A stretch of 64,000 nt of DNA from Nocardia sp. BMG111209 (lineage in GTDB: Bacteria; Actinomycetota; Actinomycetes; Mycobacteriales; Mycobacteriaceae): positions 496,001-560,000 of the forward strand of contig NZ_KB907310.1 of assembly GCF_000381925.1 (NCBI RefSeq). Reading direction: 5' to 3'. A model generated the notes under the pieces. The model did no database searches and was not told the DNA's origin. It worked only from the letters and a program-made list of their open reading frames with translations. Below, piece by piece: positions 34,483 to 42,868 of the stretch. Position 1 is the stretch's first letter. Every line of letters begins with the position of its first letter. The translations under genes were made by a program, and so were the position numbers.

Positions 34483-36621
34483 ATGGCGACCCCACCCCAC
34501 CGGTACGCGCCGTACCGGCCCTCGATCCTGGACGAAACCGATCCCACCGACGCGCGCACGCTCGCCGAGCTGCGGGGCCGCCTCGATATCGAGGTCACCG
34601 ACCTGCGGCCGGTGCTGCATGCCGAATTCGCCCGGATCGCGGCGCGTTCCGGGCAGCCGGCGGCGGACGAGGCCGGCCGCTGGGTGTACTACCCGTGGCG
34701 GGAACGGCTGGTCGGGCTGCTCGCGGCGCCCGATTTCCACGCGGTCCGGCTCGACCGCAACCGCAACAAGCTCACGGCGATCGAACAGCAACGGCTGCGC
34801 ACGCTGTCGATCGGCGTCGTCGGGCAGAGCGTCGGGCACTCCGTCGCCTACGCGCTGGCGCTGGAGGGGGTTTGCGGGCGGTTACGCCTGGCCGATTTCG
34901 ACACCATCGAATTGTCCAATCTGAATCGAATTCCGGCGACCGTCTTCGACATCGGTGTGAACAAGGCGGTGGTGACCGCCCGTCGAATTGCCGAACTCGA
35001 CCCGTATCTCACCGTGGAAATCTTCGAGGCCGGGGTGGACGCGGCCACCGTGGACGAGTTCGTGGGCGGATTGTCGATCCTCGTCGAGGAATGCGATTCG
35101 CTGGATATCAAGGTGCTGGTGCGGGAAAGCGCACGCCGCCACCGCATTCCGGTGCTGATGGACACCAGCGACCGCGGCCTGCTCGACATCGAGCGTTTCG
35201 ACCTGGAACCGGATCGGCTGCCGCTGCACGGCCTGATGGGGGAGATCTCCGCGGCCGATCTGCGCGGGCTGTCCAGCCGTGACAAGGCGCCGTACGTGGT
35301 GCGCATCCTGGATCCGAAGGAGATCTCGGCCCGGATGGGCGCGAGTATGGCCGAGGTCGACCACACATTGGTGAGCTGGCCGCAGCTGGGCAGCGAGGTG
35401 CTGGCCGGCAGCGGCAACGTGGTGCACGCCGTCCGGCGGATCGGGCTGGGGGGCAAGCTGCCGTCGGGCCGGGTCCGCATCGATGTGGAGCGGCTGCTGG
35501 ACGAGACGGCCACGCCGGCCGCGCTCGATTCCGCGGAGGTGTTCGAGGCGCCGGCCGAACCGGATGCGGGCACCCCGGTGGCCCGGGTCCTGGCGTGCGC
35601 GCAGCGCGCCCCCTCCGGCGGCAATGTGCAGCCGTGGACGCTGCACGCGGATGCGGACGAACTCACCGTGACGCTGGATCCGGTGCTGTCGGTGACGATG
35701 GACGTCGGATACCGCGGCAGCGCGGTCGCCGTCGGGGCGGCCCTCTACAACGCGCGGGTCGCGGCCGCCGCGCACGGCCTGCTGGGACCGCATCGGCTGA
35801 TCACCGAGGCCGGCGCGCCGCTGACGGCGGTGCTGCGCTTCGGCGACGGCGACGACCCGGAACTGGCCGCCGACTATTCCGGCGCGCTGCATCGCGAGAC
35901 CAACCGGCAGCTGGGCACCGGCGTGCCGCTGGCCCCGGCGGTGCTCGCCGAACTGTCCGCCGCGGCGGCGGCCGAGGGCGGTCGCGTGCACGCGGTCACC
36001 GCCCGGGACGAGATCGCCGCGGTCGCGGAGTTGCTGGCCGAGTCGGATCGGATTCGCTATCTCACCCCGCACCTGCATCAGCAGATGTTCGCCGAACTGC
36101 GCTGGCCCGAGGAGGACCTGCGGACCGGCATCGACGTACGCAGCCTCGAACTGGCCCCCGACGAACAGGCCGCACTGGAGCTCGGCAAACGTTCGGACAT
36201 CCTCGCCGAACTGCATTCCTGGAACGCCGGCGCTGCGCTCGGCGACTACACCCGGGACCGGATGGCCTCCTCCGCCGCGATCATCGCGGTCACCGTGCCG
36301 AAGCCCGGTCAGGAGGATGATCTGCGGGCCTACGCAGCGGGCGGCGCGGCCGTGCAGCGGCTGTGGATCGCGGCCGGGCGGCTGGGTCTGGCGGTGCAGC
36401 CGATGTCGCCGGTGTTCCTCTATGCACGACGCCCCAGCGAACTGACCGCGATCTCGTCGGACTTCGCCGTTACACTGACCTCACTCCAGAGCGGTTTCAA
36501 CGATCTACTGGGAGTGCCCGAGCATGAGACCATGGCATTGGTGCTTCGCCTGAGCTACGCGGCAGCAGCGGCTTCCGTTCGTAGTTTGCGGCGTCTGCGG
36601 TTGTGGCACCACAGCGGCTAG
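34483..36621 (+). CDS. ThiF/E1-like and nitroreductase fusion (Rv1355c family)
   Basis: 712 residues. Residues about 95-340 form an E1/MoeB/ThiF-type adenylating domain: nucleotide loop IGVVGQSVGHSVAYALA, then LADFDTIELSNLNRIPATVF with the acidic and Arg residues that handle ATP. No obvious E1 catalytic Cys motif was seen. Residues about 360-700 are an FMN nitroreductase-like domain (CAQRAPSGGNVQPWTL; GAAVQRLWIAAGRLGLAVQP). The M. tuberculosis homologue is Rv1355c (moeY), also beside a GGDEF-EAL protein. E1 plus nitroreductase chemistry also occurs in azole-forming peptide maturation. The true substrate is unknown. Confidence 0.8.
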   Translation: MATPPHRYAPYRPSILDETDPTDARTLAELRGRLDIEVTDLRPVLHAEFARIAARSGQPAADEAGRWVYYPWRERLVGLLAAPDFHAVRLDRNRNKLTAIEQQRLRTLSIGVVGQSVGHSVAYALALEGVCGRLRLADFDTIELSNLNRIPATVFDIGVNKAVVTARRIAELDPYLTVEIFEAGVDAATVDEFVGGLSILVEECDSLDIKVLVRESARRHRIPVLMDTSDRGLLDIERFDLEPDRLPLHGLMGEISAADLRGLSSRDKAPYVVRILDPKEISARMGASMAEVDHTLVSWPQLGSEVLAGSGNVVHAVRRIGLGGKLPSGRVRIDVERLLDETATPAALDSAEVFEAPAEPDAGTPVARVLACAQRAPSGGNVQPWTLHADADELTVTLDPVLSVTMDVGYRGSAVAVGAALYNARVAAAAHGLLGPHRLITEAGAPLTAVLRFGDGDDPELAADYSGALHRETNRQLGTGVPLAPAVLAELSAAAAAEGGRVHAVTARDEIAAVAELLAESDRIRYLTPHLHQQMFAELRWPEEDLRTGIDVRSLELAPDEQAALELGKRSDILAELHSWNAGAALGDYTRDRMASSAAIIAVTVPKPGQEDDLRAYAAGGAAVQRLWIAAGRLGLAVQPMSPVFLYARRPSELTAISSDFAVTLTSLQSGFNDLLGVPEHETMALVLRLSYAAAAASVRSLRRLRLWHHSG

Positions 36622-36637
36622 CGTGATCGGAGACAGA

Positions 36638-38497
36638 GTGCCTCGGCGTACGCTCGATTCACTGGTGACGGAGGTCGCCTCCGAGCTCATGGGAGTCGAC
36701 GCCTCCACCATGGTCGCGGCGACCGAGCGGGTGCTGGCCCTGCTGATCGAGTACTTCGACGTCGACTTCAGCTATCTCCGGCACACCGATCGGGACCGCA
36801 GAGCGACGGTACTCGTCGCGGAGTGGCCGCGCCGGGTCGAGGTTCCGGATCCGGATCCGCTGCAGACCATCTATTTCGAGGACGCCGATTCGGTCTTCAA
36901 GGCGCTGGAGCACGCCACCGAGCCGTTCCTGATCACCTCGGCCGATGTGGATTATCAGGCGACGATCCGCCGGGCCACCGGTATCCCGAATGTGACCTCG
37001 GCGGCGGTGCCGCTGCTGTCGCGCGGCGAGTCCACGGGTGTCCTCGGCTTCATCAAGGCCGGTGACCGGGCGTGGAGTACCCGCGAGCTCAACGTCCTCA
37101 AGGCCATCGCGGCGCTGTTCGCCCAGTTGCAGGCGCGGGTGGTGGCCGAGGAACGGCTGCGCTACATCGCCATGCACGACGATCTGACCGGCCTGGCGAA
37201 TCGGCGCGCGTTGCTGATGTACATGGAGGACCGGCTGCAGGCGGGCAGTCCCGGGCCGGTGGCGGCGTTCTTCCTGGACCTGGACCGGTTGAAGGCGCTC
37301 AACGACTTCCTCGGCCATACCGCGGGCGACAATTTCATCCGCACCCTGTCCGCGCGGTTGCGGGAGCACCTCGATCCGAACGACATGATCGCGCGGCTCG
37401 GCGGCGACGAATTCGTCATCGTGCCGGCCAAGCCGATGGACGCCGTCGCCGCCGAACTCGAGGCGACCCGGATGCAGCAGCTGATCGGGCGGCGGGTCAC
37501 CGTGGGCGGGGAGTCGGTGAGCCGCGGCGCCAGCGTCGGTGTGGCGGTCGGCAGCCCGGGGGAGACCACCGTCGCCGACGTCCTGCGCCGCGCCGACCAC
37601 GCGCTGCTGTCCGCGAAGTCCCGCGGCGGCAACGGGGTGGCGGTGTTCACCGACGCCATGCGCGCGGAGTTCGAGCTGCAGGACGATGTGGAGCTGAACC
37701 TGCGCGGCGCGGTCGCCGACGGCTCGCTGGTGTTGCACTACCAGCCCGAGGTCGATCTGCGGACCGGCCGGATCGTCGCGCTGGAGGCGCTGGTGCGCTG
37801 GCAGCACCCGACCCGCGGCCTACTACCCCCGGGGGCGTTCGTGCAGGTCGCGGAGGCCACCAATCTGGCCGGCGAACTCGGTCGCTGGGTGATCCGCACC
37901 GCGTGTGCGCAGTTCGCGCAGTGGCGGCGGCACGGGCTGGCCTCCAATGTGGTGATCCGGATCAACGTGTCGCCGGTGCAGCTGGTCAGTCTCGACTTCG
38001 TGGAGAACATCGAGGACATCCTGCGGCGTCACGATATCGACGGCAGTTCGGTGTGCCTGGAGATCACCGAGCACGTCGTGGTGCAGGACCTCGCCCGCAC
38101 CAAGGTCACGCTGCGCGGGCTGAAGCGGATGGGTGTGCAGATCGCCATCGACGATTTCGGCACCGGCTACTCCTCGCTGTCGCATCTGAAGGCGCTGCCG
38201 GTGGACGCGGTGAAGATCGACCGCGGGTTCGTGCAGCGTCTCGGCGCCAATCCGGACGATCTCGCCATCGTGAAATCCATTGTCGGACTTGCGGGTTCGT
38301 TCGGCCTCGGGGTGGTCGGCGAGGGGGTGGAGACCGCGGTCGCGGCCCGGACGCTGGTCGGGCTGGGATGCTATCGGGCACAGGGCTTCCTGATCGCGCG
38401 GCCGCTGCCGGCCGACGAGGTCGAGGTGCATCTGGCCGCCGGGCGGATCCCGCTCGACCTCGAACTGCCCGGTATGTCGCGCGCGCCCAAGGTGTAG
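36638..38497 (+). CDS. GAF-GGDEF-EAL cyclic-di-GMP enzyme (Rv1354c family)
   Basis: 619 residues. GAF domain (about 25-165), GGDEF domain with an intact ARLGGDEFVIV active site (about 254), and EAL domain with intact ALEALVRWQHP (about 381), then FGTGYSSLSHLKALPVDAVK and a C-terminal EGVET. Both synthesis and breakdown of cyclic-di-GMP are therefore possible, as in M. tuberculosis Rv1354c, whose layout and length match. GTG 36638 is preferred over GTG 36623 because GGAG lies five or six bases upstream. It starts 16 bases after the E1-nitroreductase stop, so it is in the same operon. Confidence 0.88.
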   Translation: MPRRTLDSLVTEVASELMGVDASTMVAATERVLALLIEYFDVDFSYLRHTDRDRRATVLVAEWPRRVEVPDPDPLQTIYFEDADSVFKALEHATEPFLITSADVDYQATIRRATGIPNVTSAAVPLLSRGESTGVLGFIKAGDRAWSTRELNVLKAIAALFAQLQARVVAEERLRYIAMHDDLTGLANRRALLMYMEDRLQAGSPGPVAAFFLDLDRLKALNDFLGHTAGDNFIRTLSARLREHLDPNDMIARLGGDEFVIVPAKPMDAVAAELEATRMQQLIGRRVTVGGESVSRGASVGVAVGSPGETTVADVLRRADHALLSAKSRGGNGVAVFTDAMRAEFELQDDVELNLRGAVADGSLVLHYQPEVDLRTGRIVALEALVRWQHPTRGLLPPGAFVQVAEATNLAGELGRWVIRTACAQFAQWRRHGLASNVVIRINVSPVQLVSLDFVENIEDILRRHDIDGSSVCLEITEHVVVQDLARTKVTLRGLKRMGVQIAIDDFGTGYSSLSHLKALPVDAVKIDRGFVQRLGANPDDLAIVKSIVGLAGSFGLGVVGEGVETAVAARTLVGLGCYRAQGFLIARPLPADEVEVHLAAGRIPLDLELPGMSRAPKV

Positions 38498-38591
38498 TAC
38501 CCGGCCGCGAACCTTCTGGTCGGTGAGCTTTCCACGGGAATTCATGCGCCGTTGACCCGCCGGGTTCGGTTGCCTTGCACCATTCGTCCGT

Positions 38592-39722
38592 GTGCGCATC
38601 GTGCAGCTCGCGAATTTCTACGGTCCGCGTTCGGGCGGACTTCGCACCGCGCTGCATCATCTCGGCTCGGGTTATGCCGCGGCCGGGCACGAGGTGGTGC
38701 TGATCGTTCCGGGTGCCAAGCGCTCGGAGCAGGTGCTCGACACCGGGGTGGTCCGGATCACCGTGCCGGCCATCGCCATCCCCGGGACCGGCGGATACCG
38801 GGCCGCGAATCCGCGCCGGGTGGCGGACGTGCTCGCCGGGCTGCGGCCCGACGTGCTGGAGGTCTCGGACCGGCTGACGTTGCGCGGCTTCGGGCGATGG
38901 GCCCGGCAGCGGGACGTGACCGGGCTGATGATCTCCCACGAGCGGCTGGACAGGCTGCTCGGACAGGTGCTGCCCGGTCCGCTGGCCCGCCGCGCCGCCG
39001 ACGCGGCCAACCGCCGGACCGCGCAGGACTACGACATCGTGGTCTGTACCACCGAATTCGCGCGGGAGGAGTTCCAGCGCATCGACGCGCCCAATGCGGC
39101 GCTGGTACCGCTGGGCGTGGATCTCGACATGTTCAATCCGCACCGCCGCGACGGCTCGCTGCGCGCCGAACTCGGCGGTACCGATCATCCGCTGCTGGTG
39201 CACTGCGGCCGGTTGTCGGTGGAGAAGCGGGTGGATCGCAGCATCGAGGCGCTGGACATGCTGCGCCGCGACGGGACCGACGCGCGCCTGATCGTGGTCG
39301 GCGACGGGCCGCGACGCGACGCGCTGCAGCGCCGGGCACGGGCACTCACGCCGCTGTCGGACGGGCGACCGGCCGTGCACTTCACCGGCTTCGTCGCGGA
39401 TCGGACGGCGCTGGCGACCCTGCTGGCCAGTGCGGACGTCTCGCTGGCACCCGGCCCGCACGAGACCTTCGGGCTGGCGGCGCTGGAGGCGCTGGCCGCC
39501 GGTACGCCGGTGGTGGCGAGCCGGTCGTCGGCGCTGGCGGATATGGTCACGGCCGATTGCGGCGCGGTGGCGGACAACGATCCCGCCTCGTTCGCGCACG
39601 CGGTGACCGATGTGCTGGCGCTGCACCCGGATCGGCGACGGCACGCGGCGCGCAGCCGGGCCGAGCAGTTCCCGTGGCCGACGGCGGTCGCCCGGATGCT
39701 GGCGGTGCTCGGCCGGGGGTGA
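38592..39722 (+). CDS. mgtA: GDP-mannose-dependent alpha-mannosyltransferase (MgtA)
   Basis: 376 residues, GT4 fold. LANFYGPRSGGLRTALHHLG at the start, EVSDRLTLRGFGRW, MISHERLDRLLGQVLP, and the donor-site motif HETFGLAALEALAAGTPVVA match mycobacterial MgtA (Rv0557) closely along the whole length. MgtA mannosylates glucuronyl-diacylglycerol in lipomannan-type glycolipid synthesis at the cytosolic membrane face. Start GTG 38592 lacks a Shine-Dalgarno. It follows the GGDEF-EAL gene by 94 bp. Confidence 0.85.
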   Translation: MRIVQLANFYGPRSGGLRTALHHLGSGYAAAGHEVVLIVPGAKRSEQVLDTGVVRITVPAIAIPGTGGYRAANPRRVADVLAGLRPDVLEVSDRLTLRGFGRWARQRDVTGLMISHERLDRLLGQVLPGPLARRAADAANRRTAQDYDIVVCTTEFAREEFQRIDAPNAALVPLGVDLDMFNPHRRDGSLRAELGGTDHPLLVHCGRLSVEKRVDRSIEALDMLRRDGTDARLIVVGDGPRRDALQRRARALTPLSDGRPAVHFTGFVADRTALATLLASADVSLAPGPHETFGLAALEALAAGTPVVASRSSALADMVTADCGAVADNDPASFAHAVTDVLALHPDRRRHAARSRAEQFPWPTAVARMLAVLGRG

Positions 39723-40136
39723 TCGGTGGGCCGCGTGGTCGGCGTGGTCGGCGGGCCGCGGGTCGGCGGTACTCGGCCGGTGCTGATCGGTGGGCCGCGG
39801 ATCGGCGGTGCTTGTAAGGGCTGATCCGCGGGCCCGGATCCGGTGATGCGTCGGCCGGGGGTGATCGGTGGCCGCTCGGTCGCCTGTAGGCCGGTGCGCG
39901 CTCGATCGGCGGATCCGGCTGTTGATTGGGTGGCCGATGCGACGGAACGGTCGTCTTGCCGTGCTCTGTCACAGTTGCGCTGAACGGCGTGGTCTCGGTG
40001 GCGCTAGCAGCGGGTGCAACTGCGCCGCGTTCGAACCGCGCGGGCTGTTCGGCCCGTATGCTCCAGGGCAGTAGTGGAAAATCCGCCGGCACCGGCAGGG
40101 CAGAAGTCCGGTGCCGCCACGACCCCTGAGGAACGC
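39723..40136. repeat. Non-coding spacer with degenerate short repeats
   Basis: From 39721 to about 39900 a unit like tgatcggtgggccgcgg(g/a)tcggcggt recurs four times with drift (for example near 39721, 39762, 39785 and 39858). The rest (39900-40136) leads into the SDR gene and includes TATGCT at about 40055, a possible -10 box. No gene is supported. Confidence 0.55.
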
Positions 40137-41000
40137 GTGCGTGATCGCTTGAAATCCGTCAGCGGCAAGAAGACCCTCGTCACCGGTGCGGCCAGCGGGA
40201 TAGGACGGGCAACCGCCCTCGCCGCCGCCCGGCTCGGCGCGGAACTCGTGCTCACCGACATCGATGCGGAAGGGCTGGCCGGCACCGTCGAATCGATCGA
40301 TCGAGCGGGTGGCAAGGTGCTCGCCGAGCGGGCCCTCGACATCACCGATTACGACGCGGTGACCGCATTCGCCGAGGACGTCCATGACCGGCACGGCAGC
40401 CTGGACGTGGTGATGAACGTCGCCGGGGTGTCGGCCTGGGGCACGGTCGAGCATCTCGAGCATCGGCACTGGCGGCAGATGGTCGACGTGAATCTGATGG
40501 GCCCGATCCACGTGATCGAGAACTTCGTACCGCCGATGACCCGCGCCGGGCGCGGCGGTGCGCTGGTCAACGTGTCCTCGGCGGCCGGTCTGCTGGCGCT
40601 GCCCTGGCACGCCGCCTACAGCGCCAGCAAGTTCGGGCTGCGCGGCGTGTCCGAGGTGTTGCGGTTCGACCTGGCCCGGCACGGGATCACCGTGCATCTG
40701 GTGGTGCCCGGCGCGGTGAACACCCATCTCGTGCAGACCGTCGAGATCGCCGGTGTCGACCGTGACGATCCCCGGGTGCAGCGCTGGGTGCGCCGCTTCC
40801 AGGAGCACGCCGCCCCGCCGGAGCACGTCGCGGACCTGATCCTGCGCGGCATCGAGCGCAATCGCTTCATGATCCACACCTCGTTCGACGTCCGCTTCGG
40901 TTACTGGGTGTCCCGCAAATTCGCGCTGCCGTACGAGTACGCGATGCGTAAGGCCAACGACCGCTTCTACTACGGACTGGGCGAGGGCCGCCGCCGCTGA
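40137..41000 (+). CDS. Short-chain dehydrogenase/reductase
   Basis: 287 residues with all classical SDR motifs: LVTGAASGIGRATALA, a D in LTDIDAEG, NVAGVSAWG, catalytic Ser in LVNVSSAAG, and YSASK. The C-terminal extension (FGYWVSRKFALPYEYAMRKA) is typical of mycobacterial membrane-associated SDRs acting on lipids. The start GTG 40137 has GAGG five bases upstream; an in-frame GTG at 40074 is possible but less well placed. Confidence 0.85.
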   Translation: MRDRLKSVSGKKTLVTGAASGIGRATALAAARLGAELVLTDIDAEGLAGTVESIDRAGGKVLAERALDITDYDAVTAFAEDVHDRHGSLDVVMNVAGVSAWGTVEHLEHRHWRQMVDVNLMGPIHVIENFVPPMTRAGRGGALVNVSSAAGLLALPWHAAYSASKFGLRGVSEVLRFDLARHGITVHLVVPGAVNTHLVQTVEIAGVDRDDPRVQRWVRRFQEHAAPPEHVADLILRGIERNRFMIHTSFDVRFGYWVSRKFALPYEYAMRKANDRFYYGLGEGRRR

Positions 41001-41140
41001 TCCGGACAGCCGGCGGCCTGCGGTTCGTCGGCAAAAGATGTGGGGCGCAACAGTGTTCGGGCCTGCGGCGGCAGTCGTGTCACCGGCGGCGCGTAAGGTC
41101 GGATCCGGTTCGATTCGATCATGTGCGGGAGGTATTTCAA

Positions 41141-41443
41141 ATGGCTCGGATTCCCACGTCGTTGCTGGTCGCGACTGGACTCACCGGGGGGTTCGCGTTG
41201 GCGCAGGCGACGAAGAAGCGGCAGCTCGGCGGTCTGGTGTTCACCGCCGCGATCGGTGCGGCGGTGCCGCGCTGGCGCAAGGTGGCCGGGGTCGGTGGCG
41301 CGGTGGCGCTGACCGGACTGTCGGCCGGCGCGATGGGTGCCTCGCACCCGCTGGCCAAGAAGATCGGCGCCTGGCCGTCGGTCGTCGCGGTGTCCGCCGC
41401 CGCGGCCGCGGCGTCCTGGGCATTGGTGGACCGCCGGGCCTGA
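41141..41443 (+). CDS. Small membrane protein
   Basis: 100 residues with three or so hydrophobic stretches (TSLLVATGLTGGFALAQA; GLVFTAAIGAAVP; VVAVSAAAAAASWALV) separated by basic residues. GGGAGG sits eight bases before ATG 41141. It is convergent with rsmI, 10 bp apart. No family was recognised. Confidence 0.65.
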   Translation: MARIPTSLLVATGLTGGFALAQATKKRQLGGLVFTAAIGAAVPRWRKVAGVGGAVALTGLSAGAMGASHPLAKKIGAWPSVVAVSAAAAAASWALVDRRA

Positions 41444-41453
41444 CGGTCACGGG

Positions 41454-42650
41454 TCAGTCGGCGCGGGCGGCGAGCACGGCGTCGTAGAGTTCGCGCCGGG
41501 AGGCGCCGGTGTCGGCGGCGACGCTGGCGCAGGCCTCCTTGAGGCGCAGGCCGGTGGCGACCAGGGCTTCCACCTCGCCGACCAGATCGGCGGGGTCGGC
41601 CGCGACCGGTTCGGCGCCTGCAAGGACGACGGTGATCTCGCCGCGGACGCCGGTGGCCGCCCATTCGGCCAGTTCGGCGAGGGTGCCGCGGACGACCTCC
41701 TCGTAGGTCTTGGTCAGCTCGCGGCAGACCGCGGCGCGGCGGGTGCCGCCGAGGACCGCGGCGGCGTCGGCCAGGCAGTCGGCGAGGCGGTGTGGGGCCT
41801 CGAAGAAGACCACCGCGCGCGATTCGGTGGACAGGGTGCGCAGCCATTCCCGGCGCTGACCGGATTTGCGGGGTGCGAAGCCGTCGAAGCAGAACCGTTC
41901 CATCGGCAGGCCGGACAGCGCCAGCGCGGTGGTCACCGCCGAGGGACCGGGCAGGCAGGTGACCGGGAGATCGCGGGCCACACAGGCGGCGACCAGCCGG
42001 TAGCCGGGATCGCTGACCGACGGCATACCGGCGTCGGTGACCAGCAGGACCGTCCGCCCGGCCTCGATCTCCGCGAGCAGGTGCGGGATCCGGGCGGCCT
42101 CGACGTGGTCGTAGAAGCTCACGATCCGGCCGGTGATGGTGACGTCCAGCGCCTTGGCCAGCGAACGGGTGCGGCGGGTGTCCTCGGCGGCGACCACGTC
42201 GGCCGTGGCCAGAGCGGTGCGCAGGCGCTGCGACGCGTCGCCGACGTCGCCCATCGGCGTCGCGGCCAGGACCAGCCGGCCGTGCCCGCTGCTCGGCTCG
42301 TGGGGTACAGGTTCCGCGTGGTGCCGGTCCGCCGCGCCCTCCGGCTCGCGGTCGTCCGGGCCATGGTCTTTTGGCCCGTGATCGTCCGGGCCATGGTCGT
42401 CCGGCCCGCGGTCGTCCAGGTCATGGTCGTCCGGCTCGCGGTCGTCCGGGTCGCGGTCGTCTGGCCTGCGGTCGTCTGGTCTGCGGTCGTCCAGGTCGCG
42501 GTCTTCTGGCCCGCGAGTGTCCCGGCCATGGTCGTCCGGCCCATGGTCGTCCGGCCTGTGATCGTTCGGGCCGTGATCGTTCGGGTCGAGGTCGGCGGGT
42601 GCGCTGTCGGTGCCGTGATGCTTCGCCGCCTGCGAATTCCGAGTTGTCAC
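41454..42650 (-). CDS. rsmI: 16S rRNA 2'-O-methyltransferase RsmI with repeat extension
   Basis: 398 residues, about 110 longer than usual. The catalytic part starts near residue 115 (GRLVLAATPMGDVGDASQRL) and keeps EDTRRTRSL, LVTDAGMPSVSDPGYRLV and LPGPSAVTTALALSGLP. RsmI methylates the 2'-OH of C1402 in 16S rRNA using S-adenosylmethionine. Residues 20-104 are 17 charged pentapeptides, not part of the known enzyme. The start GTG 42650 is the first that gives sensible sequence; GATGTT six bases upstream fits a leaderless -10. It is divergent from pmt, as in M. tuberculosis. Confidence 0.87.
   Translation of the reverse strand: MTTRNSQAAKHHGTDSAPADLDPNDHGPNDHRPDDHGPDDHGRDTRGPEDRDLDDRRPDDRRPDDRDPDDREPDDHDLDDRGPDDHGPDDHGPKDHGPDDREPEGAADRHHAEPVPHEPSSGHGRLVLAATPMGDVGDASQRLRTALATADVVAAEDTRRTRSLAKALDVTITGRIVSFYDHVEAARIPHLLAEIEAGRTVLLVTDAGMPSVSDPGYRLVAACVARDLPVTCLPGPSAVTTALALSGLPMERFCFDGFAPRKSGQRREWLRTLSTESRAVVFFEAPHRLADCLADAAAVLGGTRRAAVCRELTKTYEEVVRGTLAELAEWAATGVRGEITVVLAGAEPVAADPADLVGEVEALVATGLRLKEACASVAADTGASRRELYDAVLAARAD
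42339..42593 (-). repeat. 17 tandem 15-bp repeats in rsmI
   Basis: The rsmI N-terminal extension divides without remainder into 17 pentapeptides of type D-H/R-x-P/L-D/N (for example DHGPN, DHRPD, DHGPD, DRRPD, DREPD). On the + strand the unit reads like gtcgtccgggccatg. The array stays in frame and encodes an Asp/His/Arg-rich disordered tail that could bind metal or RNA. Confidence 0.85.
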
Positions 42651-42653
42651 AAC
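42643..42653. promoter_or_regulatory. GTTGTCACAAC palindrome over rsmI start
   Basis: A perfect 11-bp palindrome containing the rsmI GTG codon. A nearly identical site (TGTTGTCACGACA, 42843-42855) touches the -10 box of pmt, and the same palindrome recurs at 46140-46150 between arcA and soxR. Possibly one regulator's binding site. Confidence 0.4.
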
Positions 42654-42842
42654 ATGAACATCGGGCTGGGACGGACGGTCCGCACGGTTACGTGCCACTG
42701 TCGGCTCGGGTCCTCGACCGCTCACTCTGCTCCTGTCTGCCACCGCCGATGCCGGCGGGACCGTGCGACGGCACGGTGTCGACGGTCCTCGGTTACCAGC
42801 GGTGACCCGCACCCCGCTTTGTCCTCTCGATACGAACAGTCA

Positions 42843-42861
42843 TGTTGTCACGACATACCAT
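42843..42861 (+). promoter_or_regulatory. pmt promoter: repeat motif plus leaderless -10
   Basis: TGTTGTCACGACA (42843-42855) directly abuts TACCAT (42856-42861), a TANNNT -10 box seven bases before the pmt GTG. A protein bound to the motif would affect the promoter. Confidence 0.5.
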
Positions 42862-42868
42862 CGGGGGC

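Noticed and set aside
42651..42812. 54-codon N-terminal extension of RsmI
   Set aside because: The sequence is Arg/Pro-rich without conservation and GTG 42650 has a plausible -10 box; the extension is probably just an open frame.
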